The notes under the pieces: generated by a model
What the model saw: the letters and a program-made list of their open reading frames with translations, nothing else
Database searches by the model: none
Told to the model about the DNA's origin: nothing
Translations under genes and position numbers: made by a program
Part shown: positions 34,111 through 43,773 of the stretch, piece by piece
How the letters are laid out: every line of letters starts with the position of its first letter
How positions within the stretch are numbered: position 1 is the first letter of the stretch
From: Gluconacetobacter diazotrophicus PA1 5
GTDB taxonomy: Bacteria; Pseudomonadota; Alphaproteobacteria; Acetobacterales; Acetobacteraceae
Length of the DNA: 64,000 bases
Reading direction: 5' to 3'
Assembly: GCF_000067045.1 (NCBI RefSeq)
Contig: NC_010125.1
Coordinates: forward strand, 2,904,001-2,968,000

Positions 34111-35190
34111 ATGAAGCATGTTCTGCCTGCCGGATGGGGGCGGATCGTGGCACTAGGCCTGATCCTTATTACATCCGGGGCGGTCCTCGCGACCCAGGTG
34201 CTGCTGCATGGCGACGCGATCGATCTCTGCCTGCACTGCGAAAGCACGAATGACGCCTTCGTGCATGCGGATACGGTCGTGCTCTCCGCCCACGTCGCCG
34301 GATACATCACGCGGGTTCCGGTCGCGGACAATGCACGGGTCAACGCCAGCCAGACCCTCGTGGCGATCCAGGACGACGATTATCGAGCCCATCTGGCCGA
34401 AAAGGACGCCACGCTCGGCGCGGCCAGAGCGGCGCTGGAGGTTGTGCAACGGCAAATCGGGCTGGAGACGGCGCAGATCGCGGGGGCGGAAGCCGCATTA
34501 CGCATGGCGGAAGCCGATGTCGCGCAACGGCGCCTCGAACGGCGGCGGCAGCACGATCTCATTACCGACGGCAGCACGTCCCGTCGCGACCTTGAGATCG
34601 CGGATGCCGATCTGGCCCGTCTGTCGGCGGCGCGGGATCGTGACGCCGCCCTTGTGGACGCAGCGCGGCGGACCCAGGACGTACTGCGCGCCAAACTCGT
34701 GCAGGCACAAGAAGACGTCTCGGCGGCCGTATCGGCGCGCGAACTCGCCGCAATCGACCTCGGCTACACGCGGATCGCCAGCCCTGTCGCCGGTCAGGTC
34801 ACCGCGCGGATGGTCTATGTCGGCGAATATGTCGGTATCGGTACCCAGGTGGCACGGGTCGCGCCACTGCCGGACGTCTGGATCGTCGCGAACTTCCGCG
34901 AGGTGCAGCTGACACATATGCGGGTCGGACAGACCGCGTCGATCACGATCGATGCGTTCCCCGGCGCCATTTTTCGCGGGCATGTGGACAGCATCGGACC
35001 CGTCTCGGGCGCCGAGACGGCCCTGCTGCCACCCGACAACGCTACCGGCAATTTCACCCATATCGTTCAGAGATTTCCCGTCAAGATCGTCATCGAGCCG
35101 GATCAGGCGGGCACCGACCTCCTGCGACCCGGTATGTCCTCACACGTCTCTGTGCGGACTCTCGTCGCCATACGGAGAGACGCGCCATGA
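34111..35190 (+). CDS. HlyD/EmrA-family membrane fusion protein
   Basis: A 359-residue periplasmic adaptor. One N-terminal membrane segment (about 8-30) is followed by the first lipoyl half (ADTVVLSAHVAGYITRVPVA, about 50-69), a long coiled-coil (about 95-205, rich in Ala/Arg/Glu), the second lipoyl half (YTRIASPVAGQVTARMVYVG) and a beta-barrel. This is the order in EmrA/FusE adaptors. It overlaps the next gene by four bases (ATGA), giving a three-part pump with the DHA2 transporter and NodT-type channel. Confidence 0.9.
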   Translation: MKHVLPAGWGRIVALGLILITSGAVLATQVLLHGDAIDLCLHCESTNDAFVHADTVVLSAHVAGYITRVPVADNARVNASQTLVAIQDDDYRAHLAEKDATLGAARAALEVVQRQIGLETAQIAGAEAALRMAEADVAQRRLERRRQHDLITDGSTSRRDLEIADADLARLSAARDRDAALVDAARRTQDVLRAKLVQAQEDVSAAVSARELAAIDLGYTRIASPVAGQVTARMVYVGEYVGIGTQVARVAPLPDVWIVANFREVQLTHMRVGQTASITIDAFPGAIFRGHVDSIGPVSGAETALLPPDNATGNFTHIVQRFPVKIVIEPDQAGTDLLRPGMSSHVSVRTLVAIRRDAP

Positions 35191-36740
35191 CGTCCGAGAT
35201 GCGAGGACAGCTTCTCACGGGCAGCTGCGGTGTCTGCGCGGCCTGGATGGTCATGATGTCGACGCGGTTCTTCGCGCTGTCGCTGGCGGATATCGAAGGC
35301 GCGCTGGGGATCGGCCCGGATGAAGGGTCATGGCTGACCGCAGGGTATCTGGCCTTCGAGCCGGTCGGTGTCGGCCTGGGATGCTGGCTCGCCGTGATCT
35401 TCTCCCTGCGCCGGATCATGCTCCCCGCGATCACGCTATTCGCGACCTCGTCCGCCATCGCGGCCATGACGCATGACCTGACAGTGATGATCCTGGCGCG
35501 ATCGGGCATGGGGCTCGCCGCCGGAATCATCATTCCGCTCGCCATCATCACCGAGTTGCGGACCTTCCCGCCGACATGGCGCGCGCTGGCGATCGGGCTC
35601 TACGCCTCGGCGGCGACTATGGCGCCGCAGGCCGCCGCATCGCTGGATGTCTGGCTCGTCGAACACTGGGGAACGCCGGCGATCTTCTGGATTGCGATCC
35701 CGCTGGGAATGATCGCGTTCGTCTGCGGATATCTCGGGCTATGGCGGGAGCGGATTCGCTGGCTGTTGTTTGCGCGTGCCGACCTGCGCGTGGTCACGCT
35801 GTTTTCAATGGGGGCCATTCTCCTTGGCGGTGGCCTTACTCAGGGGAACCGGCTGCACTGGTCGGAGACGCCGCTGACCCTGTTCGCCGTCATCATGGGT
35901 GCAGCACTCCTGCTCGGAGCATTCTGGCTCGGGGGACGCCGGGTCGTTCACCCTATCCTGATGACGCGATTGCTGACCCGCCGCAATGCCCTGCTCGGCG
36001 CGCTGATCGCCATTCCCTATCAGTTCGCATCGGTCCTTTCCGGTGGTCTGGTACCGGCATTCCTCGTCGATATCCCCGGTTACCGGCCAGAGCAGATCGC
36101 GCCGGTGCTGGATGCGGCGTTCTGGCCACAGGCCGTTGCGTACCCGGCCTGCATCGTGACGCTGCGCTACGGATGGTTGGAAGCCCGGACCTTTCTCGTG
36201 TTGGGCTTCGGACTGAATGCACTGGCCTGCCTGCTCGACCTCAACGTCACCAGTGACTGGATTCCCGACAATTTCGTCGTGGGGCAGATCCTCCAGGGGA
36301 TCGGCCTGCCGTGGATTCTCCTACCTTTGCTGATGCTGTTCGTGGGCGACGTGGTGCCGAGTGAGGGGCTTTATGCCGCCGCCATCTTTAACGTGGCGCG
36401 CAGCCTTGCCGGCACCGTCGCGACCGCGTGGGCGGCAACCGGGCTGCGGCTGCGGGCCGAGGGACGCTATGGCGAACTGCTCACCAGCACCGGCCTCCAG
36501 CCACACCATCGCACGCTCGCAGCGTGGGATGGCGTGAATGCCCTGCCCTGGACGACGCCAGATCGGGTCCTGCTGGACCACCGTGCGCGATCGGTGGTCG
36601 GCGCACTCGTACGACACCAATCGATCGTCATCGGCTTTTCGACGCTGCTGGCCGACCTCGCGCTGATGCTGGCCGCAACCTGTGTCATTGCTGCCTGCAT
36701 GCCCCCGGCCGGAGCCGATCGGCCGGAGGTGCGATCGTGA
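35187..36740 (+). CDS. DHA2-type MFS drug transporter (EmrB-like)
   Basis: A 517-residue protein with about fourteen hydrophobic segments, the DHA2 number. The N-terminal half has WLTAGYLAFEPVGVGLGCWL (about 49-68) and a LILARSGMGLAAGIIIPLA-like motif near 105-125. FusA/EmrB-type transporters pair with the HlyD-type adaptor encoded just upstream. Start and stop overlap both neighbours (ATGA upstream, GTGA downstream). Substrates may include the ligand of the nearby TetR regulator; the connection with the NRPS product is not supported by distance. Confidence 0.88.
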   Translation: MTSEMRGQLLTGSCGVCAAWMVMMSTRFFALSLADIEGALGIGPDEGSWLTAGYLAFEPVGVGLGCWLAVIFSLRRIMLPAITLFATSSAIAAMTHDLTVMILARSGMGLAAGIIIPLAIITELRTFPPTWRALAIGLYASAATMAPQAAASLDVWLVEHWGTPAIFWIAIPLGMIAFVCGYLGLWRERIRWLLFARADLRVVTLFSMGAILLGGGLTQGNRLHWSETPLTLFAVIMGAALLLGAFWLGGRRVVHPILMTRLLTRRNALLGALIAIPYQFASVLSGGLVPAFLVDIPGYRPEQIAPVLDAAFWPQAVAYPACIVTLRYGWLEARTFLVLGFGLNALACLLDLNVTSDWIPDNFVVGQILQGIGLPWILLPLLMLFVGDVVPSEGLYAAAIFNVARSLAGTVATAWAATGLRLRAEGRYGELLTSTGLQPHHRTLAAWDGVNALPWTTPDRVLLDHRARSVVGALVRHQSIVIGFSTLLADLALMLAATCVIAACMPPAGADRPEVRS

Positions 36741-38146
36741 ACATGACGCGCACGGCCTCCATTCTTGCACTCATCGTCATCGCCGGCTGCACCGTCGGGC
36801 CGGATTATGTCGCGCCCCATGCGGAGGCTCCACCCCAATGGCTGGGCCAGCCCGGCGTTCCAAGCCAGTCGGTTCCAGATGAACGCTGGTGGGCCGGATT
36901 CCACGACCCGCAACTGAGCCGCCTCATCCATGAGGCGCTGATACGCAACAACGATCTTGCCGCCGCCGAGAAACGTGTCGAGGCTGCCCGCGACCAAATC
37001 CGGATCGAAGCGGCGGCGTCGTCGCCCGTCATCGGCCTTGGCGGCATCGCCGAGAACAGACGTCAGTCGCAGACGATCCAGTGGCCTCCCAGAGCGAGTG
37101 CGGGAGATTACCGGTATTGGTCTCTCGGGTTCGACGGTTCATGGGAACTGGACCTGTTCGGGATGACGCGGCGCCGGACGGAAGCCGCGCGCGCATCCCA
37201 GGCCGAAATGGCGGCCGAACGCGACGGGCTGCGCCTGCGCCTGCTCGCGGAGGTCGGCGCGGATTATGTGACGTGGTGCGCAGCCCTGGCCCGGCTTCAG
37301 GTCGCAGAGGACCGTATCGCCCTTGTCGCTCACCAGCGCGATCTCGTGACACATGAGTGGCGTGCCGGTGCGCGCGGCCACGCCGATGTCGATCAGGCCG
37401 AAGCGGATCTCGCCGCCGCCCAACAGACTGTACCGCCCCTTGTCGCGCAGGCCACAGAGATGAAGAACGCCCTCGCGATCCTGACCGCAACGACACCCGA
37501 GGCCATGCAGTTGACGCCGCGCGCGGATTTTTCCATCCCTCTACCGCCAGCGCGGCCGCCGTCACTTCCCTCCGAGATGCTGACGCGCCGGCCGGATATC
37601 CAGGCCGCGACATTCCGCTATGCGCGGGACAATGCGGAGATCGGGGTCGCGGTCGCCTCCCTGTACCCGAAAGTCGCGATCCCACTGGATTTCGGAGTGA
37701 CCACCAGCACGCTGCATCAGGCGTTCACCACCGCCAGCCTTCTGTGGCAACTCGGCGTTACGGCCGGCGAGACGATCTACGCCGGAGGGCGTCGCACCGC
37801 GCAGATCGACGCGGCGCGCCTGCAACGTGACGCAGCCTGGCTCGGTTACCGGCAGGCCGTGCTCAACGCGATGCGCGATGTGGAAGACCGGCTCGCCACG
37901 ATAGGCGACGCCAGCGCAAGAACGTCTTCGGTGAACCTCGAACTCGCCTCAGCCCGAGAACGCCTCATGCATACAGAGCGGGAATATCGAAGCGGCGAAG
38001 CTTCGCTCCTTCCGACGATTGTCGACAGAGACCTTGTGGATCAAATCCACGACCGTGTGATAGCCACGCAGCTGGCTTTGGCGATCAGCGATCTGGCGCT
38101 GTACAAGTCATTGGGGGGCGGATGGGAAACGAACTCAACACGCTAA
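36737..38146 (+). CDS. NodT/OprM-type outer-membrane efflux lipoprotein
   Basis: The GTG at 36737 overlaps the upstream stop and has GGAGG seven bases before it; ATG 36743 is an alternative. The 469-residue protein has a lipoprotein signal with lipobox IAGC (about 13-16), then GPDYVAP and two repeats of the outer-membrane efflux protein domain, with coiled-coil helices (EKRVEAARDQIRIEAAASSP) and LLTRRPDIQ-like TRRPDIQAATFRYA near 250. It should be the outer-membrane channel for the HlyD/DHA2 pump. Confidence 0.92.
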   Translation: MNMTRTASILALIVIAGCTVGPDYVAPHAEAPPQWLGQPGVPSQSVPDERWWAGFHDPQLSRLIHEALIRNNDLAAAEKRVEAARDQIRIEAAASSPVIGLGGIAENRRQSQTIQWPPRASAGDYRYWSLGFDGSWELDLFGMTRRRTEAARASQAEMAAERDGLRLRLLAEVGADYVTWCAALARLQVAEDRIALVAHQRDLVTHEWRAGARGHADVDQAEADLAAAQQTVPPLVAQATEMKNALAILTATTPEAMQLTPRADFSIPLPPARPPSLPSEMLTRRPDIQAATFRYARDNAEIGVAVASLYPKVAIPLDFGVTTSTLHQAFTTASLLWQLGVTAGETIYAGGRRTAQIDAARLQRDAAWLGYRQAVLNAMRDVEDRLATIGDASARTSSVNLELASARERLMHTEREYRSGEASLLPTIVDRDLVDQIHDRVIATQLALAISDLALYKSLGGGWETNSTR

Positions 38147-38184
38147 AAGCCACGAAAAGCTCTCGCACCGGATGTACGTGCTCT

Positions 38185-39072
38185 CTATCGGGCGTTACCG
38201 GATAATAACTGAACAAGAGTCCTTTTCAATTTAGCCATTCCGTCGCGGCGGGTCGACTTTATGTTCCATAGAAAGAAAACGTCCCGCTGAAAATTTACCT
38301 GCGACAGCGACGCGCTGTCATTTCTATTTTCCTGCTCGCAATACGAAGTCGGTAACAGGGACCACCCTAACCCGCTCGCGACGAGAGAATGCGCTGCCCT
38401 CGCACTGTCAACTTCAATCATTGTGGCGAGGGGATCCATAGGATGACGTTGAGTCAATGCGTGCATCACGTCGGCACGAATGCCATCGTATACAATAAGT
38501 GGGGACGCGTTCAAATCAAAGTCGGCTGACATAATATCAATTACCGACGTCCTGCCGTTTTTCAGAATCAGATATGCATAATCAAGTGATTTCACGTGAA
38601 TAGTTTCGTACCCCGGCAATTTGTGGGGTAATAGCACGATTGCAATATCGATGGTGCCGTGGTGCAGCCTTTCAACGCAGGCCCTCTCACTACCATTCAA
38701 AAGCCTTAACCTTGGCAAGGTCGCGGTCAAGCTGCGGAGAAACGGCATAAGCGACTCATCAAAAAGATCGTCCTGTATCAGGAGATCGACCCACCGCACC
38801 GTTTGGGAAGAATTCTGGCTCATCCGCGAGCCAATTTCCATCTCCAAAGCATCGAGATGGTTCGCAATCCGCTCGACCAGATCTTCCGCCGCAGACGTCG
38901 CCTCGATGCCGGATGGCCCCCTGACAAGCAAGCGCTTTCCATAGAGTGCCTCTATCGCCTGAACGTGCGCGGAAGCGGTTGCTTGGCTAATACCGAGTCT
39001 AACGGCAGCCTTTGAGATCGACCCCCAACGGCAAACGTCCACAAACGTTCTGAGCTGGGATAAATAACTCAT
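38185..39072 (-). CDS. LysR-family transcriptional regulator
   Basis: About 295 residues from ATG 39072, chosen because the HTH begins at once (SQLRTFVDVCRWGSISKAAV, then LGISQATASAHVQAIEALYG); the frame is open further upstream with little coding character. The effector-binding domain spans about 90-290. It is convergent with the efflux operon and has no divergent partner close by, since 39073-39498 has no gene. It may control the broken operon further right, but that operon points the same way and its start is 5.8 kb off. Confidence 0.88.
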   Translation of the reverse strand: MSYLSQLRTFVDVCRWGSISKAAVRLGISQATASAHVQAIEALYGKRLLVRGPSGIEATSAAEDLVERIANHLDALEMEIGSRMSQNSSQTVRWVDLLIQDDLFDESLMPFLRSLTATLPRLRLLNGSERACVERLHHGTIDIAIVLLPHKLPGYETIHVKSLDYAYLILKNGRTSVIDIMSADFDLNASPLIVYDGIRADVMHALTQRHPMDPLATMIEVDSARAAHSLVASGLGWSLLPTSYCEQENRNDSASLSQVNFQRDVFFLWNIKSTRRDGMAKLKRTLVQLLSGNAR

Positions 39073-39498
39073 CCTGCCCCCAAGCGCCGACGCAATCAAA
39101 GACGCATTTGACAGCACCGGATGTGACGGTCGAAACTCATATACCCTGGGCAAAAAAATCATACCGAGAGGAGGAGCGGACCGACAGGTGACATAAGACA
39201 CCGTCCAGTCCCGCCTGAATCTTTCCTTTTTAATAAGCAACACCCGGTCGCGCTGTCAACGTTAATTACCGGCCGGCAATCAAAACGAGACAGCGGATTG
39301 CGTTAGACCCAGGCACATCGCTGCCGGCGATTTTGCTCGATTCAAAGGAACGACTGACAAGGCCATTAATACGAAATAGGAATATATTTCCTCACACTCC
39401 CATTGTTTTCATGTAGAGAGTTCAGTCTCCAGTCACTTATCAGCGATATCGTGGAATAAATTCCGTCGTTCGCACGGAATGAGCGTATCCGCGGGTTG
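39073..39498. other. Intergenic, nothing recognised
   Basis: About 425 bp between a LysR gene and the end of the interrupted gene 39499-41118. AT-rich; no supported frame or terminator. Confidence 0.4.
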
Positions 39499-40001
39499 TT
39501 AACCATTAACCCCGAAATAAATCGAGCCACCCGGCTTCAGAAGAATTTCGTCGTCGATGTGCCCCACGAAATCATCACCTCTCGTGGTACGGAAATGCAG
39601 ATGTATATGAGAAACCGCGTTCGTAAAAACCCCCTTTACGCCGGGCGAGTAGACGCCCAAGGCGTCGATCTCGGTATCATCCAGACCTCCAAGGTACCGT
39701 GCCCGTTCGAAACTCGCCCTCGGATCCGGAAGCAGGTTTCCCATACCGTCAACGATGAACCATTTCAGATATTTGACACTGGCACGAATCCGGAAGAAGA
39801 AGGCGTCAGTCGTATCCAGGCCCGCCATAGTAGCCGCCTCGGGAACGAACTGCTCCAAATCCTGGAACTGCGAAACGCGATCGGGAATTGGAAGCTCCTT
39901 CCATTGCGTCACCCGTCCAAATGCTAAAAAAGCCACGCGGTCTGCGGGATTGGCCGCACGTATCCGATAATCGCGCGCACCGAGAAATTCTCCGAGTCTG
40001 A

Positions 40002-40931
40002 GAGCCCGATCCGAAAGTTCTTCAACCGTGACAATGCCTTGCTGTCCGTCGTGTGAGCATTCGGATCGAGGCGATCAATGTCCATGCGGTTGAGGAAGCA
40101 ATGGATTGTTCCCAGTCTTTGGCGAGCCGCCTGCACCGTCCCAGCCATGCGAATGTCCGTTCAACCACCCAGCGGCGCGGCAGGATCTGAAAGCCCTTCG
40201 CCGTATCGGACCGCCTGATGATTTCAAGGGTCCATTTTCCCATGGAGGCGAGCGCGGATCGCAATTTGTCGCCAGCATAGCCGCCATCAGCGAAGATGTG
40301 GCGCAGCCAGGGAAAGCGCCTGCGTATCGCTGCCAGGACATCAACAGCCCCATCACGGTCCTGGATGTCGGCGGCATGAACGAGGAGAAAGATCAGGAAG
40401 CCGCAGGTATCCGTCACAATATGGCGCTTGCGGCCCTTGACCTTCTTCCCCGCGTCATAGCCCGAAAGCCCGCCACTTTCCGTGGTTTTCACCGACTGGC
40501 TGTCAATCACGCCCGCGCTCGGAGAGGCTTCACGCCCCTCGATCTCGCGCAGGCTCATGACCAGCACCGTATTCATGACTTCGAACACTCCGGCACCACG
40601 CCAGGCGTAAAAATAGCGCCTGACGGTCGAGACCGGCGGAAAGCATTTCGGCAGCAGGCGCCACGCACACCCGGCCGAGGCTATGTAGAGCATCGCGTTG
40701 ACCACCTCGCGCATATCCGTAGTGCGGGGGCGACCGCCCCGTTTCGCCGGGGGTACAAATGGCATGATCAAAGCCCACTCCCCGTCCGTCATATCCGATG
40801 GATATCGCAACCCTTCCCGGCTATGTTCACGTCGGGCAATACCAGTCCATGTCACCATTCACTCCATCTCTTCGCAAAGACGGATGAATCACAACAGGCT
40901 GGTATTGTTCAAAAACTTTCGGATCGGGCTC
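40002..40931 (-). mobile_element. IS5-family (IS1031-like) insertion sequence
   Basis: Inverted ends GAGCCCGATCCGAAAGTT occur at 40002-40019 and, as complement, at 40914-40931. They enclose one transposase gene. The element interrupts the acetolactate-decarboxylase-like gene. Confidence 0.88.
40022..40858 (-). CDS. IS5-family transposase
   Basis: A 278-residue DDE transposase: N-terminal DUF4096-type region (SDMTDGEWALIMPFVPPAKR, about 21-40), then Asp in VIDSQSVKTTESGG, Asp in HIFADGGYAGDKL, and the Y/R-x-E-like VVERTFAWLGRCRRLAKD signature. The ATG is close to the right end of the element. It appears complete and could be active. Confidence 0.92.
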   Translation of the reverse strand: MVTWTGIARREHSREGLRYPSDMTDGEWALIMPFVPPAKRGGRPRTTDMREVVNAMLYIASAGCAWRLLPKCFPPVSTVRRYFYAWRGAGVFEVMNTVLVMSLREIEGREASPSAGVIDSQSVKTTESGGLSGYDAGKKVKGRKRHIVTDTCGFLIFLLVHAADIQDRDGAVDVLAAIRRRFPWLRHIFADGGYAGDKLRSALASMGKWTLEIIRRSDTAKGFQILPRRWVVERTFAWLGRCRRLAKDWEQSIASSTAWTLIASIRMLTRRTARHCHG

Positions 40932-41151
40932 TAACATCGGACTCCATGATCAGGAGTTCTCCCCTAAGACCCGTAAACATCCCTATGCCATATACGGGCC
41001 CATCATCAAGAACTTCTCCTAGAGGAACCTCGTGGTCCAAACTATTGCTTCCGATCTCTCGAAGGCTTCCAATCAGACATACCCCGCTTTTGAGACGGGT
41101 TATATTTACCGTATTCATGAATCACACCTCCCTTTACAGACTGGTCACAGG

Positions 41152-41589
41152 TCACCAGGTTCCAGAATTCGGCATCGACTGCCAAGGTTCGGCAGGCGGC
41201 AACGGTGCGCCAGCCTGAAGCAACTCGATGGAAATTCCATCCGGCGATCTCACGAACGCCATCTTGCCGTCACGGGGTGGACGTCGGATTTCGACGTCAT
41301 GATCGACCAGGCGCTGGCATTGGGCGTAAATGTCCGGGACCTCAAGGGCGATGTGACCGAAATTACGACCGCCGGTGTATATCTCCTGGTTCCAGTTATG
41401 GGTCAGTTCGACCAATGGGGCGTGTTTATCAGCAGCCTCGGCATCTCCGGGCGCCGCGAGGAATATGAGCGTAAACTTCCCGGTCGCGTTCTCGGTACGC
41501 CTTACCTCCTTGAGGCCGAGCGCGCCGCAATAAAAGGCCAGTGAGTCCTCAATGTCGGACACTCGCACCATGGTATGAAGGAAACGCAT
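41152..41589 (-). CDS. Glyoxalase I (lactoylglutathione lyase), VOC superfamily
   Basis: The 145-residue protein is taken from ATG 41589 (MRFLHTMVRVSDIEDSLAFY); the frame is open further upstream but that part overlaps the HAD gene end. Metal ligands of GloA can be matched: His5 in LHTMVRV, Glu in APLVELTHNW (about 56), His in NFGHIALEV (about 76) and Glu in GISIELLQ (about 122). It is expected to turn the methylglyoxal-glutathione hemithioacetal into lactoylglutathione. It lies 33 bases before the decarboxylase-like gene in a five-gene operon. Confidence 0.88.
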   Translation of the reverse strand: MRFLHTMVRVSDIEDSLAFYCGALGLKEVRRTENATGKFTLIFLAAPGDAEAADKHAPLVELTHNWNQEIYTGGRNFGHIALEVPDIYAQCQRLVDHDVEIRRPPRDGKMAFVRSPDGISIELLQAGAPLPPAEPWQSMPNSGTW

Positions 41590-41635
41590 CTCGCACACTC
41601 CTTGTGCCGGCTGATTGGTGAGAGAAATGAGGCTT

Positions 41636-42334
41636 TCAGAGAGTGGCGATTGGAACACTCTCGCGCCTGGCTCGGACAACGTCATCCTCCGAGTGGTGAC
41701 CCCAGCTCGCCCAAATACCCCTCGCACCGAGTTCTATCGCCTCGCATACGTTTGCGAGATTATCGTCGATGAACACCAGTTCCTCGCTCCGTTCACGAGC
41801 CTCCGACAGAAGTTCAGTAAGAACTTCTCTTTTCGACGTGAGGCGCCCGAAGACATCTGTCTCCGCCATGTGGATGCCTTGATTGCGTAGGATATCGATA
41901 ATAGAACGCGCATCCTTCCCCGATACAATCTTGATATTGCCACCTGACGACGCAATTATGCCGACAACCTGAGGAAAGGTGCGATGGAGCCTGAGCCAAT
42001 AGGATTCACAGGCATCCCGGATCGCTGTTCTGGTAGCCACGAACTGGGCGCGAAACTCTTCTCGTTCTTCTTCCGAGATGGACGCGTATTTTTCTTCGAA
42101 AGCAGACGGGTCATCGATAATCTGCGTATTTCCAGCGAAGGCAACGAGGAAGTGCCCGTCGTGCCGCACGAATCGCCTAAGCCTCAAAAATTCCTCTCGA
42201 AATGGCGGTGGAACGGAGTCCAAGCCCAAGGGCGAGAACGTATCGATCCCGAGGCCATGGTGAGCAATCCAGGAAACAAGAAGACACTCGTCGACACCGT
42301 CGGCTATTACACCGTCAAAATCGAATGCAAGCAT
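41636..42334 (-). CDS. HAD-superfamily hydrolase
   Basis: A 232-residue HAD protein: motif I is FDFDGVIAD at residues 3-11 (nucleophile Asp4 or Asp6), motif II/III elements are IVSGKDARSI (about 142-151) and a lysine in TSKREVLTELL, and motif IV is LVFIDDNLANV (about 193-203). The cap is helical. It should be a phosphatase or phosphoglycolate-like hydrolase; the substrate is unknown. It is 23 bases downstream of the DJ-1 gene in the same operon. Confidence 0.85.
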   Translation of the reverse strand: MLAFDFDGVIADGVDECLLVSWIAHHGLGIDTFSPLGLDSVPPPFREEFLRLRRFVRHDGHFLVAFAGNTQIIDDPSAFEEKYASISEEEREEFRAQFVATRTAIRDACESYWLRLHRTFPQVVGIIASSGGNIKIVSGKDARSIIDILRNQGIHMAETDVFGRLTSKREVLTELLSEARERSEELVFIDDNLANVCEAIELGARGIWASWGHHSEDDVVRARRESVPIATL

Positions 42335-42357
42335 GACCTGAACTCCATTCCGCCTGA

Positions 42358-42933
42358 TCAGACTTTTATCGGGGACGACAAGATTTCACCTTTCTTCCAC
42401 CTGTCGACCGCAGAAAAGGTCTCCCTCATGAACTTGCCGCAGGCGGCATAGTAGGAGCAGGTGATGACGTTGCCGTCGACAATGACGTCGGCGTCGACGA
42501 CGTTCGCACCCGAGTTGACCATGTCGTCTTTCAGACCGACATAGGCGCAAGCAAGCTTGTCGCGCATGATACCGGCCGAGATCATGATCCAAGGACCATG
42601 ACAGAGACCTGCGACGACCTTTCCCGCGTCATACATCGATTTTACGAAAGACTTGACGCGCGCGTCCTGCCTTACCCGGTCGGGAGCTTCGTGGCCGCCT
42701 GTCAGGATGACTGCATCGAAATGTTCGACAACCAGGTCGTCGAACGAGATGTTATCGAGCGACCTCTTGTCCATGGGCACCGTAATGCCGTACTTGCCGG
42801 TGACCGGCGCACCGTCTTTGGTCGCGATGCGTACGTCGTCGCCCTCTTCGATGGTACGATAGTATGTATAGACGATATCATGATCCTGAAATCCAGGCCC
42901 AGTGATGATAACGAACTTACGACCATTGGACAT
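42358..42933 (-). CDS. DJ-1/PfpI-family protein
   Basis: A 191-residue class I glutamine-amidotransferase-like protein with FVIITGPGFQDHDIVYTYY at the N-terminus, DAVILTGGHEAPDRVR (about 73-88) and the nucleophile elbow VAGLCHGPWIM with Cys about 110 and the His next to it. The family includes deglycase/glyoxalase III-like and protease-like enzymes. It lies 59 bases after the interrupted cupin gene. With GloA two genes away, a role in handling 2-oxoaldehydes or related reactive metabolites is plausible but inferred. Confidence 0.88.
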   Translation of the reverse strand: MSNGRKFVIITGPGFQDHDIVYTYYRTIEEGDDVRIATKDGAPVTGKYGITVPMDKRSLDNISFDDLVVEHFDAVILTGGHEAPDRVRQDARVKSFVKSMYDAGKVVAGLCHGPWIMISAGIMRDKLACAYVGLKDDMVNSGANVVDADVIVDGNVITCSYYAACGKFMRETFSAVDRWKKGEILSSPIKV

Positions 42934-43506
42934 TGATATTCTCCATTTTATCTATGATGTTTGGTTGGCAGCCTTCACCCTGATGACGAATTCAGGACGG
43001 GAATATGGCCAAGTACGTATGTTTCCGGCGGACTTGAGCGCGTCCGTTGGAATTCATGAGACGAATGCGGCCATCAACGTGATGGCGCAGATCCAGGGAG
43101 ATGACAGATATCGGATCTTCGAGCAGAGGGGCGTAAATTCCCTCGAAAAGCTGAAATCGGAACTTGCGCTCCGTATCCTGTCGTCGCATGAACCGTCCCG
43201 GACCGAGCTGCTCCATCGGCTCGATGCCGGTTTCAGCGTCGTCGTCTCCCTCATACGGAGCAAGTTTTCGGCCATAGGGATCCGAGATACGCAGCAGGTC
43301 GAATTTATTGCGCGGATTCTCGACCTCCACGAGATGGAGTGCGGTACCGCGATCTGCCGCCGTCTGATGAAATACTCCACGAGGAATGTAGACGTGCGAC
43401 CCAGGGGTCACATAGTGAACCGCCCCATCGATGAACGTTGTGGTACTGACCTTGCCCCCTGAAATGCCCTCGCATTGAAGTAAGGTCTGTCCACTGGAGA
43501 CAGACG

Positions 43507-43773
43507 ATGAAGAAAGCGCGATTTACGCAGGACCAGATTATCGGGGTCCTGAAAGAGCATCAGGCGGGCGCTACGGCTGCGGATCTGTGCCGCAAGCACG
43601 GGATCAGTGACGCGACCTTCTACACCTGGCGGTCGAAATACGGCGGGATGGAGGTGTCGGAAGCGCGGCGCCTCAAGGCTCTTGAAGAAGAGAACGCGAA
43701 GCTGAAGCGGCTTCTGGCGGAGAGCGTGATGGACGTCTCGACGCTGAAGGAACTACTGGCAAAAAACTCGTGA
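43507..43773 (+). CDS. IS3-family transposase OrfA
   Basis: An 88-residue protein with helix-turn-helix ([20 protein letters not shown], about 24-43) and a leucine-zipper-like C-terminus. The A AAA AAC heptamer before its stop suggests -1 frameshifting into OrfB. Confidence 0.93.
   Translation: MKKARFTQDQIIGVLKEHQAGATAADLCRKHGISDATFYTWRSKYGGMEVSEARRLKALEEENAKLKRLLAESVMDVSTLKELLAKNS

Larger units (their letters stand above)
39499..41118 (-). pseudogene. Acetolactate-decarboxylase-like gene split by an IS5 element
   Basis: The N-terminal part (41118-40932) starts at ATG after GGAGG and reads through GPVYGIGMFTGLRGELLIME. The C-terminal part (40001-39499) continues in frame as RLGEFLGARDYRIRAANPAD and ends with SHIHLHFRTTRGDDFVGH, a HxHxH...H arrangement like the zinc ligands of alpha-acetolactate decarboxylase. 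Removing the IS restores one frame of about 230 residues. The flanks show TTA on one side and TCA on the other, so the TNA target duplication has one mismatch. The family assignment rests on motif order and is moderate. It is the last gene of the operon starting at 44912. Confidence 0.65.

Noticed and set aside
36428-36736. Upstream extension of the NodT-type gene
   Set aside because: It lies inside the DHA2 transporter gene; the lipoprotein signal and GGAGG fix the start at 36737.
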